Numbered from the stretch's first letter, positions 8,633 through 19,198 are shown. The stretch: 28,089 bases of DNA from Nannochloropsis salina CCMP1776 (GCA_004565275.1 SDOX01000043.1:24190-52278), one strand, 5' to 3'. Notes: generated by a model not told the origin, from the letters alone. A program made the numbers and translations.

Positions 8633-10426
8633 ATGTCTCATCTATCCCATTTAACGACGGTTTCTTTGTCACAAGTCACTTTTCTTTACACAGCACCCAC
8701 TCTGGGCATAAAGCGTCCATCTCACACAAGAGATATGCGTCTCCCTTTCGTGTCTGCATGCCTGGTCGTACTTGGCATTGTCCCTGCCCCCATTGCAGTC
8801 GCGCAGGAGTGTCCCACTCTCACTCTCACTGGCAAGGCACGTCCGAGCCCCAAGCGCGGAGTCTTGGCTGGTAAAGGTCATGCCAGGGTCACTGTCACTC
8901 TCCGAAGTAAGGAAGTCGTGGACGATCTCAACTTCAAACTGCTGCTACCAGTCGGTGTGTCACCTGTGCGATCCTCCACTCGTCCAAAGCCGCGCATGTA
9001 TCCTGAAGTCGTCAAGAACCCGGACGGATCAACGGCCGTGTTTTGGCTCGGCTTCGACTTTGTGAAAGCCAAGGGCGGCAAGCGTGTTTTCAAAGCCAAA
9101 CTGAAAGTCGACGAGTGTGCCCCAGAGACCCTGACAGTCACCGGTCTAGCGTATCTGGTCAATGCGACGGACCTCACAACCTACTGCGCGACGCCGTTGG
9201 CAAGTCCCGCAGTCTTGAATGTGCGGTATTCGAAAGCCAAGAAGGCGGCTACATGTGCGCCGACTCCTGCTCCGACCGTCAACCCCACGCAGCCCTTTGT
9301 GTTGTTTGGCGAAGGACAGCGATGCTTGGAAGCAGGCAGACTTGCACCATTCGACGGTCGCCGCTTGTTGTCGAGCTTCGGCGTAGAACGCGGTGATACG
9401 GACTCTACCCACGCGGAGCACCGGCAGCTACAATCAATAGCAACGCCAAGTGACTGCTACACATACTGCTCTCTGAACGGGGGGGAGTCGACGCCTTTCT
9501 TTTTCAACTGGAACACAGTCACATCACAGTGTTTCTGCTGCGAGAACCAGTGCACGTTGATTATTGACCCAGCGTTCAACGCGTATGAGGTGATCGTGGC
9601 TGCAACAGGCGCTCCAACGGCAGTTCCCACGCCGGTCTCTTCGGCAGCCCCTACCGCATCGCCTACAGCTGCGCCTACGGAGTCGCCGACGGCATCGCCG
9701 ACCGCGTCGCCTACAGCTACCCCTACAGCATCGCCTACAGCTACCCCTACGGCAGCGCCTACAGCCTCCCCTACAGCGTCGCCTACAGCTACCCCTGTGG
9801 TATTGCCCACGCAGCCTCCCACTGCTCCTTGCTACAATCACGATGCCCACGTCGTCATGGCCGATGGCTCGCTTAAGAGCGTTATAGACCTTCGTAAAGG
9901 AGACCTCATTTCGGTGGATCCCAACGATCACAGCATTCATGCCAAGGTCCTTTCTCTTGTCGAAACTACCATAGAAGGTGCTGGTCATCGCCGTATGTGC
10001 GAGCTCGCTCCGGGCTTCTTTCTCACTCCAACACACCCTCTTTTAGTGAATGGAACGCGATGGATCCGACCTGAATGGGAATTCGCTTGTAATACTCCTA
10101 AACTATTCAAGAGCTTATTTAACATCGTGTTAGAGGAGGGTCCGCATCATACAATCAACATTCAGGGCTTTGCCGTGGCTTCTTGGGTGAAGTATCCTGT
10201 CGGCGTTCCTATGATTGATCGCCCTTATAAGATGGGCACGTACCGTGTCTTCGAACAGAAGCCCGGATTTGCAGAAGGTCATGTGAAGATCGATGCCAAA
10301 ACATTTTCTGATTTCAAATCGAAATGGATGAAAACCACTGGAAGCATTTCCGCACCGGAAGCTCCAACTTCGGTGTCATCATCGCCGGTCACGATTTCCG
10401 CGACCCCCCTGCACATGGAGCTCTGA
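8633..10426 (+). CDS. Secreted protein with PT-rich linker and C-terminal Hint (hedgehog/intein-type) module
   Basis: This is a single open frame of 597 codons. Met35 (base 8735) begins a textbook signal peptide ending in IAVA before Gln58, so it is the more likely start; Met1 is the longest option. Residues about 58-220 look like a beta-rich domain. Residues about 273-310 are a Cys-rich patch with CFCCENQC. Residues about 330-395 are an APTASPTA-type linker, likely glycosylated. The Hint module begins at Cys400 and continues with VVMADGSLKSVIDLRKGD. It carries the Thr465-x-x-His468 motif (TPTHPLLVNG), as in hedgehog Hog domains, and HHTINIQGFAVASW at about 505-518. In this superfamily the first Cys attacks the preceding peptide bond and causes self-cleavage, so release of the secreted N-part is inferred. 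No C-terminal splicing junction is evident, so protein splicing is unlikely. The N-domain's ligand is unknown. Copy B at 16653 is damaged. Confidence 0.82.
   Translation: MSHLSHLTTVSLSQVTFLYTAPTLGIKRPSHTRDMRLPFVSACLVVLGIVPAPIAVAQECPTLTLTGKARPSPKRGVLAGKGHARVTVTLRSKEVVDDLNFKLLLPVGVSPVRSSTRPKPRMYPEVVKNPDGSTAVFWLGFDFVKAKGGKRVFKAKLKVDECAPETLTVTGLAYLVNATDLTTYCATPLASPAVLNVRYSKAKKAATCAPTPAPTVNPTQPFVLFGEGQRCLEAGRLAPFDGRRLLSSFGVERGDTDSTHAEHRQLQSIATPSDCYTYCSLNGGESTPFFFNWNTVTSQCFCCENQCTLIIDPAFNAYEVIVAATGAPTAVPTPVSSAAPTASPTAAPTESPTASPTASPTATPTASPTATPTAAPTASPTASPTATPVVLPTQPPTAPCYNHDAHVVMADGSLKSVIDLRKGDLISVDPNDHSIHAKVLSLVETTIEGAGHRRMCELAPGFFLTPTHPLLVNGTRWIRPEWEFACNTPKLFKSLFNIVLEEGPHHTINIQGFAVASWVKYPVGVPMIDRPYKMGTYRVFEQKPGFAEGHVKIDAKTFSDFKSKWMKTTGSISAPEAPTSVSSSPVTISATPLHMEL
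9640..9800 (+). repeat. 12-base minisatellite encoding the Pro-Thr linker
   Basis: Tandem 12-base units (GCx CCT ACA/G GCx) encode Ser/Ala/Thr-Pro-Thr-Ala. Copy B at about 17690-17730 has 96 bases (eight units, 32 residues) fewer, an in-frame length change typical of slippage or unequal exchange. Confidence 0.85.
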
Positions 10427-11205
10427 GTCGAGGCATTAACTACGGTCTGCTCTAGGCCGGTGCATCGATCAGGTTATGGTCTAACGAACGGGACTGTGAA
10501 GGTGATACATACTGGCAAAACCTAGACTTGATGCGTGCAGAAGTAAAAATACATAGTATCTGTCGTAGAGAGTTTTATTTCCCCCGTGGAGTATTGTCAC
10601 GGCATTCGAGACTGTTCTCTCATGATATCCTATGCCCAAAAAAGGTTTGCAACTATATTAACGGCCCAAATGCATGCATCTTGTGAAATTACGACCGTTC
10701 TTGTTGAAAAGAACTTCTCCCTTACTATGTAACAAAGAAAGAAAGATTACTGTGGGCTGACATTCCATTCCTCATTCCTCATCAATTCCTCATCCTCATA
10801 TGTTCTGATCTTGAGATTTTATTCCATCAACTGACGTTTTAGAACATATCTCTTTACCGGGAGGTGTGGGTTTCCCCGTCGCCCACGCGTAGGTTTTTAT
10901 CGTAAAACGGTACTATTGTTTTGACATGAGGCTTGTCTCGTCTGTAGAAGGGCCTGTTAGAATGTCAAACCTAAGCGCAAGAACTGAACTGTCTGGTTTA
11001 TAGCCAAGCAATGTAGATCTTACATGCCTCGTGTATGCTGTTTGGAGCCTTCCTTTTGCTATTCTTCTTCAACTTTCATAGCTACAAGAACCCATTTTGT
11101 GCCCTTCCAACTTTTTGTTTTTCCATCTCAGGATCGATGCCGTGGCAAATTTCCAATCTCATGCAAATATTTATCTTAGGCTACTGTACAGCAAGCAGCA
11201 AGTCC

Positions 11206-11627
11206 TGATCCTATGTCGGGTGCTCACCCAAATCTCTTACTTACGCTACGGAACGATATTTCAAATTTAAAAAGTGATCCGTGGAAATCTTGATCTTGTC
11301 TCAGCCAGAGGAGGGGCTATCAACTGCTGCGCCACGGCAGGGTAATAGTAACGAAGCCAATCCCCTTTGCCTGCGGCGTCTTTCATGCAGCACCCTTTTC
11401 ACAGTGCCTTTTTGGTCGACCAGCACACCACGCTCCAAAACTCTTGTCTGGGACTCCCGGCTTTTCGAGGAACTTCTCAGCCCTTGTCAGACCAAGAAAT
11501 TCTGGAACGCAGGCGTTCTTGTCAATCGCCAACGAGGGCAAGATAGACGGTTGGGACGACGCCATCTTGTCGAAAATAAGGAAGACTGCTTCCTCATTTC
11601 TTGATGCTTTCTGGGCCTGCTACCCAG
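11206..11627. other. Intergenic between duplication A and the DUF1764 gene
   Basis: Nothing coding is supported. Open frames on either strand here have no recognisable domains. The right end is the likely 3' UTR and terminator region of the minus-strand DUF1764 gene, which stops at 11628. Confidence 0.5.
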
Positions 11628-12826
11628 TCACCCAAAACAGCAATTGCAGTCGAAAGGACACAAGGCCGTGCCTCCACCTTTTCCAACACGCATTGATTCA
11701 GGGTCGTAGATGGGCATGCCAGTCGCATCGCGTTTCCCTGTGGTAATAAGCAAAGCGCTCGATGGTTCAGTTGTCCCTACACCTTAGTCTGATCACTGAG
11801 TATATGGTCGCCTCGAGAGGCCTTCGGCCAGTGTATGGCAACATCCACACCTTTTTTTTCTCTAAAGGAAGATTGCGTCTCATCTTCAGCTGCCCGGATC
11901 AAAGTTCATCCCTTTGATGCCTCCCTTGCCATTTAGCAGCCCTACCACTTACATGGTCTGACGTCGGGATCGTCTCTCTGAGGGTCGTACCTCCGTCCTT
12001 CATTCTTTCCCACCGTATGGGACGGTGGACGGGAATCTGCCTTTTTAATCTTCACCACAGCTTTCTTGGTGGTAGCACTGGCCGCTGCCACTCGTTTACG
12101 TTGAGTCAGATCATTGAAAAGGTCGTCAATCTCTTTGCCTGCCTGACGCACCGCGTCTGTGAGGAGATTCTGGATACGAAGGAGACAAATAAGAAAATGA
12201 CGGGTTGGGTCCCAGTTTTATTCTCTGTGAAAACGCAACGACCAGAGCAGTCGGAAACCAGGGCCATTCGTATCAGCCTTCTTGTTTTTCAAACAAGACC
12301 CCTCCTTCTGCAACTGCAACGGATCCGGGCTCGTTCGAACGTTTGCCACCTGTCCCTTGCCTTGTTACTTGCTTCCCACATTTCGTGCATTCCCGAAAAG
12401 CCGGCCATTTCGCGTACCTTTTCCTCTTTCCCTGCAAATATCTCTTCCACACCGGCCGTTTCTCCGGTAGTGTGACTCCGCTCGTTGCGTGTTTTAGGGT
12501 CCTTTTTAATCTTTGACTGAGGTCTTGAAGGCCTAAAAGCTGTGTCTGTTCGCGTCCTCCCCATGTCCACCTCCCCTTCCGTCCCTAGATTCTGTGTGGA
12601 AACATCAAAGAGAAGAGTGTAGTAGTGTATTAGGCAGGTAGAAGGCCTGGCAATGCCCGATGTCGATCACAATCAATGAGCATTCAATGCTTCTCCTCCT
12701 CGGTGCCCCTCTGTCTATATCATGACGCCCCAATGCTACAATTAAGCTGCCTGGCAAGGAAAATACATTTTGTTTCTGCCAAGGACGACAAGAAAATACC
12801 TGCATCTGTGAGGTTCTACGGACCAT
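11628..12826 (-). CDS. DUF1764 family protein
   Basis: Four minus-strand exons join with matching phases: 12826-12800 (donor GTATTT), 12591-12418 (donor GTACGC), 12169-11953 (donor GTAAGT) and 11737-11628. They give 175 residues. The C-terminus reads ATGMPIYDPESMRVGKGGG followed by TALCPFDCNCCF, the diagnostic end of the conserved eukaryotic DUF1764 family. The middle has the family's acidic/Lys motif EIDDLFNDLTQRKR. Unusually, a second similar motif, VEEIFAGKEEK, ends the preceding exon. The rest is Lys/Arg-rich and probably disordered. The family's molecular function is not established; the Cys-rich end suggests metal binding (inference). The short first exon encodes MVRRTSQMQ. A later start at Met in the second exon (12564) is possible. 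It is divergent from the BRAP gene, and the two modelled start codons overlap. Confidence 0.85.
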
Positions 12827-12827
12827 G
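12824..12827. promoter_or_regulatory. Overlapping divergent start codons on a CCATGG palindrome
   Basis: The minus-strand ATG (12826-12824) of the DUF1764 model and the plus-strand ATG (12825-12827) of the BRAP model share two bases within CCATGG (12823-12828). Both first exons are short and end in plausible donors (GTATTT on minus, GTAAGT on plus) that splice in phase to well-supported exons. If both are right, the 5' UTRs of the two genes overlap and the promoters lie inside each other's first introns. Confidence 0.45.
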
Positions 12828-15683
12828 GCAGGTCTTTCTTATTGCGATAAGCCGGTAAGTCCCCCTCTTTCCTTGCGACACTCGAGCCGTTCTCAGACTC
12901 GCCACCCTCCCTTGCTCCACTTCGCCGTCCTCGATGTGCTCAAGGAAAATTAAATAATATGTCCCGGCTTCCCAACCAATTTCACACACAGCATGACAGC
13001 GATTGCAGCAGAACGATGAGTAGTGAGAGCGCCCTCTCTCCCCCCGACAGGGGCAGCAGCACATTAATTGGCCACAAGCTCGGCTGCCCAGGGAACAAAA
13101 AACCTCCTGCCTCTCCCCTGCAGGCCCCCTTTCCTGCCATCTCCTTGCAGACTGCCAGGCGCACAGACCGTATTCCCTGCCTTGTAGGCACATCTCAAAT
13201 GGGTGCACAACAGAAGGTGGGCATGCTGCTACTGCACGAGCCAGTGAACGTAGCTCCCATTCTGTACGGGGAGGACGAGGACGACGGGGCAGAGGAGATG
13301 GCAGGACAAGGGGAAAAGCAAACAGAGATAGGCACCCCGAAAACAACGGCCACAACCTCCGCCCCTTCTCCCCCCGAGGGGACATTGTCACCTCCCTTTC
13401 CAGCGCACACCGATGGTGTGGGACTCGCAGGCCCCCCTATTAGTTTGCCTCCAGGTCGCGGCTTGCATTTGGTCATTTTCTTCGTGCCCGCCCACATGAT
13501 TACCAGCGAGCTCCTTCAGTTCGTCTCCCCCTTTCGGGACGACATCCGCCTCCTACGCATCGTGAGTCACCGCCTGCCTGCACCCTCGCCGTCCCTGCAT
13601 CCCTCCATTTTCGCCGTGTCCGCCCTCGCCTCCTTCCCATCCATGCGAGACCCCCCCCTGACTGCGGGAGACCCTTCTTCCACGCATTCCCCCTTGCCCC
13701 CTCCCTACGCTACACGATCGCAGCCGGCCAAATACATGGCTTTACTGGAAATGACAACGTCGACGGCTGCGGATGCGTTCTATCATGAATTTAACGGGCG
13801 GCCGTTTAACAGCTTGGAGCCGACGCTCTGTGCCGTCGGTTTTTTGAAAGGAATACTGTTCAGACGACCCTCCGCTCCTCATGCCCGCACTGGTACGTGA
13901 CCCTTTGTCATTGATGTGCTCACAAAACAGGACCTGCTCGCGGTTTTTACGTGATTCCTCCCTTTTTCTCCTTTCCCCCATACCGATTACCCGCCCCCTT
14001 GTTGATGCCCCGCTTCACTCTGGCTCCGCCTTCCTGCCTCGCTCCTACTGTTTTACCATGATCCTTGTCGCAGAATGGGTAGGGAATGGGGCTGACAATA
14101 ACACGTCCGAGGAAAGAGGAGCCAGGGAGACCCAAAGCCCATCGCATGGAGGGCCTACTGTAGCGGAAGGCGAGGGGACGAGGAGAGCAGGGCTCGAGGA
14201 AGACAAGATGAAGGAGGAGGAGGAATGCATGGACTGCGGACGAAAAGCGGGATTGGGCATAGAGGGGGGAGGGGATCATTGTCAGGTCGCTGGCCAGGAC
14301 TCGTCGGCAGGAATTCGGGGTCTCGACGCGGATGGTGGTATCTTCCACAGCCGCAGTGGCGTTGGAGACGACGGCCAAGACGTTATCCCTCGCGCAAAGG
14401 AATATCAAGCACCGTGTGACACTAGCTCTCCTTCGCTCCACCCTTGCTCCCTCCCTCCCTGCTTCCTGAGCCCCAGCCTCCATCAAGCCGTCCACGATCC
14501 AAGTGACCCTCAAATATCAACGAGCAGGGATTACCACGACAGCACATGCACTGCAACCAGCCACGCAGATGGAGAGGGCGGCAGTTCTTTGTTCTCTCTC
14601 GGTGCCAATGAAGAGAACCTCTCGCATTGCGTCGTCTGCCTCGAAACCCTCGCCGGCCTTCCCCCCTCCCCCTCCGCCTCTCCCTCGCTCCCTCCCCTGT
14701 CTCCTCCTATCCTCATCACGGCTTGCAACCACGCCTTTCATATCCCTTGTTTGGGACAGGTCCCTTCCCCGCTCTGCCCCGTTTGCCGTTACAACCACGA
14801 CGACGCCCTTGCCCACCATTCCTCCGCCTGCACGGACTGCGGGCGGACCACCGACCTGTGGGTCTGCCTGGTTTGTGCCTACGTTGGGTGCGGCCGGTAC
14901 CATGCCCACCATTCTCGAAACCACTACCTGGCCACCCTCCACGCCTACGCCATCGAGGTCCAGACCCAGCAAGTCTGGGATTACGTTGGGGACGGCTACG
15001 TTCACAGGTTACTCTACCATCCGTACTCCGCAGGAGGAGAAAGCGGTGGGGAGGGAGGGAAAATCGTCGAGGTTCCCGACCCCAATACCAATTCCAATCA
15101 ACGGCCGCGGCATGCGCCCATGCCGGAGGCGATGGAAGAGGAAATGGTGCACCGGAAGCTGGAAAACTGGGCCGAACAATACACGGTGCTCCTCTCGACG
15201 GGGCTACAAGAACAGCAAACGCGCTTTGATGCACGCTTGGCCGCATTACGGACAGCCTTCTCGCCTTCTTATCGTACTTCCTCGTCGGGCGCTACGGTGG
15301 TGGCAGCCTTGCGACAAGAGAAACGGCAAATGGAGAAACGTTGCGCAGGGGCTCGGGAACGCTTGCGGAAAGTAAGGGAGGAGGTGGGTTTCTTGAGCGC
15401 TGTGAACGCGTCCCTGGAGGCAAATCAAGAATCGGTAGCAGCCTCCTTGCGGGAGGCACAAGAGGAGCTGATGAAGACAGAGAAGGAAAGAGAGACGATG
15501 GTGGGCCCATTGGAGGAGAGGTTGCGGCAATTGATGATGCGCTTGGATTGTCAAATCGGGGATGGATCGGAATCGAAAGCGCAAGGAGATCATGGAGTGC
15601 AGGAAGCCAAAGAGAGAGGTTGTGGGGAAGCTGGGGGTGATAGTGGAGATAGACGTCAGGGGAAAGAGACCGAAGAGGATTGA
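12825..15683 (+). CDS. BRAP: BRAP/ETP1-type RING-H2 and ZnF-UBP E3 ubiquitin ligase
   Basis: This is a homologue of BRCA1-associated protein (BRAP2/IMP; yeast Etp1), a cytoplasmic E3 ligase that in animals restrains Ras-MAPK signalling. Four exons, 12825-12854, 12992-13561, 13724-13892 and 14074-15683, join in matching phases to give 792 residues. The domains come in family order. The RRM-like BRAP2 domain at about residues 155-252 includes GRGLHLVIFFVPAHM and FYHEFNGRPFNSLE. The RING-H2 has ligands Cys442, Cys445, Cys474, His476, His479, Cys482, Cys491 and Cys494. The ZnF-UBP starts CTDCG at Cys509 and ends VWDYVGDGYVHRLL. A long C-terminal coiled coil follows (about 600-740). Compared with animal members there is a long, low-complexity, acidic insertion (about 258-435) between the RRM-like and RING domains. 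A start at Met in the second exon (13015) is the alternative. The function in algae is inferred. Confidence 0.93.
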
Positions 15684-16103
15684 TCAGGTCAACATGCCAA
15701 TAAGTAGTCTATTGAAATCGGCTGGAGGGTTGTGGTTACAAGTATTTTCTCGCTATCGCACTTACAGTTCAAATCAAAGTACCTTCAAAATTTCGCGTAC
15801 TCTTATAAGTTTTAAATGAGGCTTTGGTTGACTGATGTAGGACATAAATTGTAATTGTATCAATTAGCCAAATACTTTCAAGACAGATTAATAATTTCCT
15901 GGGATATTGATTTCTTACTAAATCAGTTTACTTTGAAGCATATAAAGTTTTTATCGCAATTCGCTACTCCCAAATAGTCTTCAGTGGCGTAACAAAAATG
16001 AAAAGAGTTTTCGTCCACCAGGAAGCCAATCTGCGATCAAGCAAGACTATGTCGTGAAGGAGTCCTGCGTTTCAATTCCAACACTTCACGCACTAATTTT
16101 TAA
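15684..16103. other. 3' flank of BRAP and spacer before duplication B
   Basis: AT-rich sequence with no supported coding region. It is the presumed 3' UTR and terminator of BRAP, then unique spacer up to the point where similarity with 8084 begins. Confidence 0.5.
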
Positions 16104-19040
16104 AGCGGCACGATTTAAGTGACGCCTACCTCCTGACCAAAGCGGGCAACAAATCGAGTATGCTCACACACGGTACTCAATTTTGAAGTATCGTCATCAA
16201 TGTCACTCATTCGCATCTGCTCTTCATACGACACAATGCATGAGTCTCATAATATTTGGCACTACTCGTGGGCATCCTAGGACCCTCCAAAGAAAGCCCA
16301 AGACTTGCTCAGGAGGACATACTAAACTAACGGTCAAACGTCAGTTTCAGAGAAATGACGACATCATAGTAAAACAGAAATGCTAACGTACAATTCTTGG
16401 GATTCTTAAGAGTGTTTACATGACAGGATTGCATACATACTGGAGAACTCCTTATAGCCGATTTGTGTATACATTCATCTCTACATTATTACTTAAGTAG
16501 AGTCTAAAAGTCCAGATGTTGTGACCACACATTTACTCAGAGTTTTCGAGGCGTCCCACTTGTTTACTTCCGCTCTGTGTTCAACCAAAACGATCCTTTC
16601 CTTTTTACCGTGGTATTGCCTAGCCGAACCTGATTAGAATTCACGCCCTACCATGTCTCATCTATCACATTTAACGACGGTTTCTTTGTCACTAGTCACT
16701 TTTCTTTACACAGCACCCACTCTGGGCATAAAGCGTCCATCTCACACAAGAGATATGCGTCTCCCTTTCGTGTCTGCATGCCTGGTCGTACTTGGCATTG
16801 TCCCTGCCCCCATTGCAGTCGCGCAGGAGTGTCCCACTCTCACTCTCACTGGCAAGGCACGTCCGAGCCCCAAGCGCGGAGTCTTGGCTGGTAAAGGTCA
16901 TGCCAGGGTCACAGTCACTCTCCGAAGTAAGGAAGTCGTGGACGATCTCAACTTCAAACTGCTGCTACCAGTCGGTGTATCACCTGTGCGATCCTCCACT
17001 CGTCCAAAGCCGCGCATGTATCCTGAAGTCGTCAAGAACCCAGACGGATCAACGGCCGTGTTTTGGCTCGGCTTCGACTTTGTGAAAGCCAAGGGCGGCA
17101 AGCGTGTTTTCAAAGCCAAACTGAAAGTCGACGAGTGTGCCCCAGAGACCCTGACAGTCACCGGTCTAGCTTATCTGGTCAATGCGACGGACCTCACAAC
17201 CTACTGCGCGACGCCGTTGGCAAGTCCCGCAGTCTTGAATGTGCGGTATTCGAAAGCCAAGAAGGCGGCTACATGTGCGCCGACTCCTGCTCCGACCGTC
17301 AACCCCGCGCAACCCTTTGTGTTGTTTGGCGAAGGACAGCGATGCTTGGAAGCAGGCAGACTGGCACCATTCGACGGTCGCCGCTTGTTGTCGAGCTTCG
17401 GCGTAGAACGCGGTGATACGGACTCTACTCACGCGGAGCACCGGCAGCTACAATCAATAGCAACGCCAAGTGACTGCTACACATACTGCTCTCTGAACGG
17501 GGGGGAGTCGACGCCTTTCTTTTTCAACTGGAACACAGTCACATCACAGTGTTTCTGCTGCGAGAACCAGTGCACGTTGATTATTGACCCAGCGTTCAAC
17601 GCGTATGAGGTGATCGTGGCTGCAACAGGCGCTCCAACGGCAGTTCCCACGCCGGTCTCTTCGGCAGCCCCTACCGCATCGCCTACAGCTGCGCCTACGG
17701 AGTCGCCTACAGCTACCCCTGTGGTATTGCCCACGCAGCCTCTTACTGCTCCTTGCTACAATCACGATGCCCACGTGCCCACACATGCTTTCTCTTGTTG
17801 AAAGTACCACAGAAGGCGCCGGTCATCGACGTATGTGCGAGCTCGCTCCCGGCTTCTTTCTCACTCCAACACACCCTCTTTTGGTGAACGGAACGCGATG
17901 GATCCGGCCTGAATGGGAATTTGCTTGTAACACCCCTAAAGTATTCAAGAGCTTATTCAACATCGTGTTAGAAGAGGGTCCGCATCATACAATCAATATT
18001 CAGGGCTTTGCCGTGGCTTCCTGGGTGAAGTATCCTGTCGGAGTCCCTATGATTGATCGCCCTTACAAGATGGAAACCTATCGTGTCTTCGAACAGAAGC
18101 CCGGATTTGCAGAAGGTCACGTGAAGATCGATGCCAAAACATTTTCTCATTTCAAATTGAGGTGGATGAAAACCACTGGAAGTATGTCCGCACTAGAAGC
18201 TCCAACTTTGGTGTCATCGTCGCCGGTGACGACTTTTGCGAGCCCCCTGCACATGGAGCTTTGAGTCGAGGCATTGACTACGGTCTACTCTAGGCCGGTG
18301 CATCGATCAGATTATGGTCTAACGCAAGGAGCTGTGAAGGTGAAACATACTGGCAAAACCTAGACCAGAAGCGTGCAGAAGTAAGAAATCGTAGTATCTG
18401 TCGTAGAGAGTTTAATTTCCCACGTGGAGTATTGTCACGGCATTCGAGACAGTTCTCTCTTGATATCCTATACCTAAAGGTTTGCATAACTATATTAGCG
18501 GCCCAGATGCTTGCGAGCAAGCGACTCCCTGCATCTCATGAAATAACGCCCGTTCCAATTGAAAGGAACTTTTCTCTAACTACGTAGCAAAAACAAAGAT
18601 CATTGTGGGCTGACATGCCATTCGTCATATGTTCTGATCTTGAGATTTTTTTCTGTAAACCTCTTCATTTTCGATCATGTCGCTTTACCGGGAAGTATGA
18701 GATTTCCCGTCGCGAACGCGCGGGTTTTCATCGTAACATGGCACCATTGTTCAGACGTGACGCTTGTCTCGTCTGTAAAAGGGCCTGTTAGGATGTCACA
18801 CCTAAGCGCAAGAAGTGAACTGTCTGGTTTATAGCCAAGCAATAAAGATCTTACCTGCCACATGTATGCTGTGTGGAGCCTTCCTCTTGATATTATTCTT
18901 TAATCTTAATAGCTGCAAATGCCCATTTTGTGCCATTCCAACTTTTCACTTTTCCATCCCAGGATCAATGCCGTGGCAAAGTTCTAATCCCATGCAAATA
19001 TTTTATCTTAGGCTGTTGGACAGTAAAGCAGGTCCTCATT
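16104..19040 (+). repeat. Segmental duplication, copy B (direct repeat of 8084-11205)
   Basis: It mirrors copy A in the same orientation, about 2.9 kb long. The upstream region 16142-16652 differs from copy A by only about two substitutions, yet the sequence just before it is only about 70% alike. Copy B is shorter because of a 96-base loss in the PT minisatellite and a net 86-base loss at the start of the Hint region. The two copies bracket the DUF1764-BRAP pair. Confidence 0.88.
16653..18264 (+). pseudogene. Second Hint-protein gene, disrupted at the start of its Hint module
   Basis: Relative to copy A, 97 bases (9853-9949 there) are replaced by the 11 bases GCCCACACATG, which shifts the frame. 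The first frame therefore ends at 17801 with a short unrelated tail (VPTHAFSC) after the catalytic-type Cys. The rest of the Hint region is still open as 17767-18264. The signal peptide, beta-rich domain and Cys-rich patch are intact, so the locus could still yield a secreted 382-codon protein without a working Hint module. The detached C-terminal frame keeps TPTHPLLVNG and HHTINIQGFAVASW but lacks the starting Cys. An intron across the junction is unlikely: the segment is simply missing compared with copy A. Confidence 0.8.
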
Positions 19041-19198
19041 ACCCCAGGTCCGACGTTTTCAACTTAGTCCCACAGCTGACCCTGCGCCTGATCCTACACC
19101 ATAGCCTACTCGTACCTCTTCCGGCTCACTTACAGCACATTCGCTTACTTCAGGACTAACAACCTCTTGATAAAGTGTTTCTTGGTAATTTGTAATCG

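Larger units (their letters stand above)
8084..11205 (+). repeat. Segmental duplication, copy A (direct repeat of 16104-19040)
   Basis: About 3.1 kb recurs in the same orientation at 16104-19040. Similarity is weak over the first ~40 bases, jumps to about 99% from about 8122 through the upstream region and the first ~1200 coding bases, and then drops to roughly 90% in the Hint-coding part and the 3' flank. It fades near 11205. No terminal repeats, target-site duplication or transposase were seen, so it is a segmental duplication rather than a transposon. Confidence 0.88.

Noticed and set aside
9457-9822. Minus-strand frame rich in Val-Gly-Asp-Ala repeats
   Set aside because: It is the complement of the Pro-Thr minisatellite of the Hint-protein gene, with no start context or domain of its own.
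9830-10426. Hint region as a full intein
   Set aside because: It has no C-terminal splicing junction followed by an extein; the protein ends about 80 residues after the Hint core, which fits hedgehog-type cleavage rather than splicing.
8084-19040. The paired 3 kb repeats as ends of a large mobile element
   Set aside because: No inverted or long terminal repeats, target-site duplication, transposase, integrase or reverse transcriptase is visible. The cargo is two host housekeeping genes, so segmental duplication fits better.
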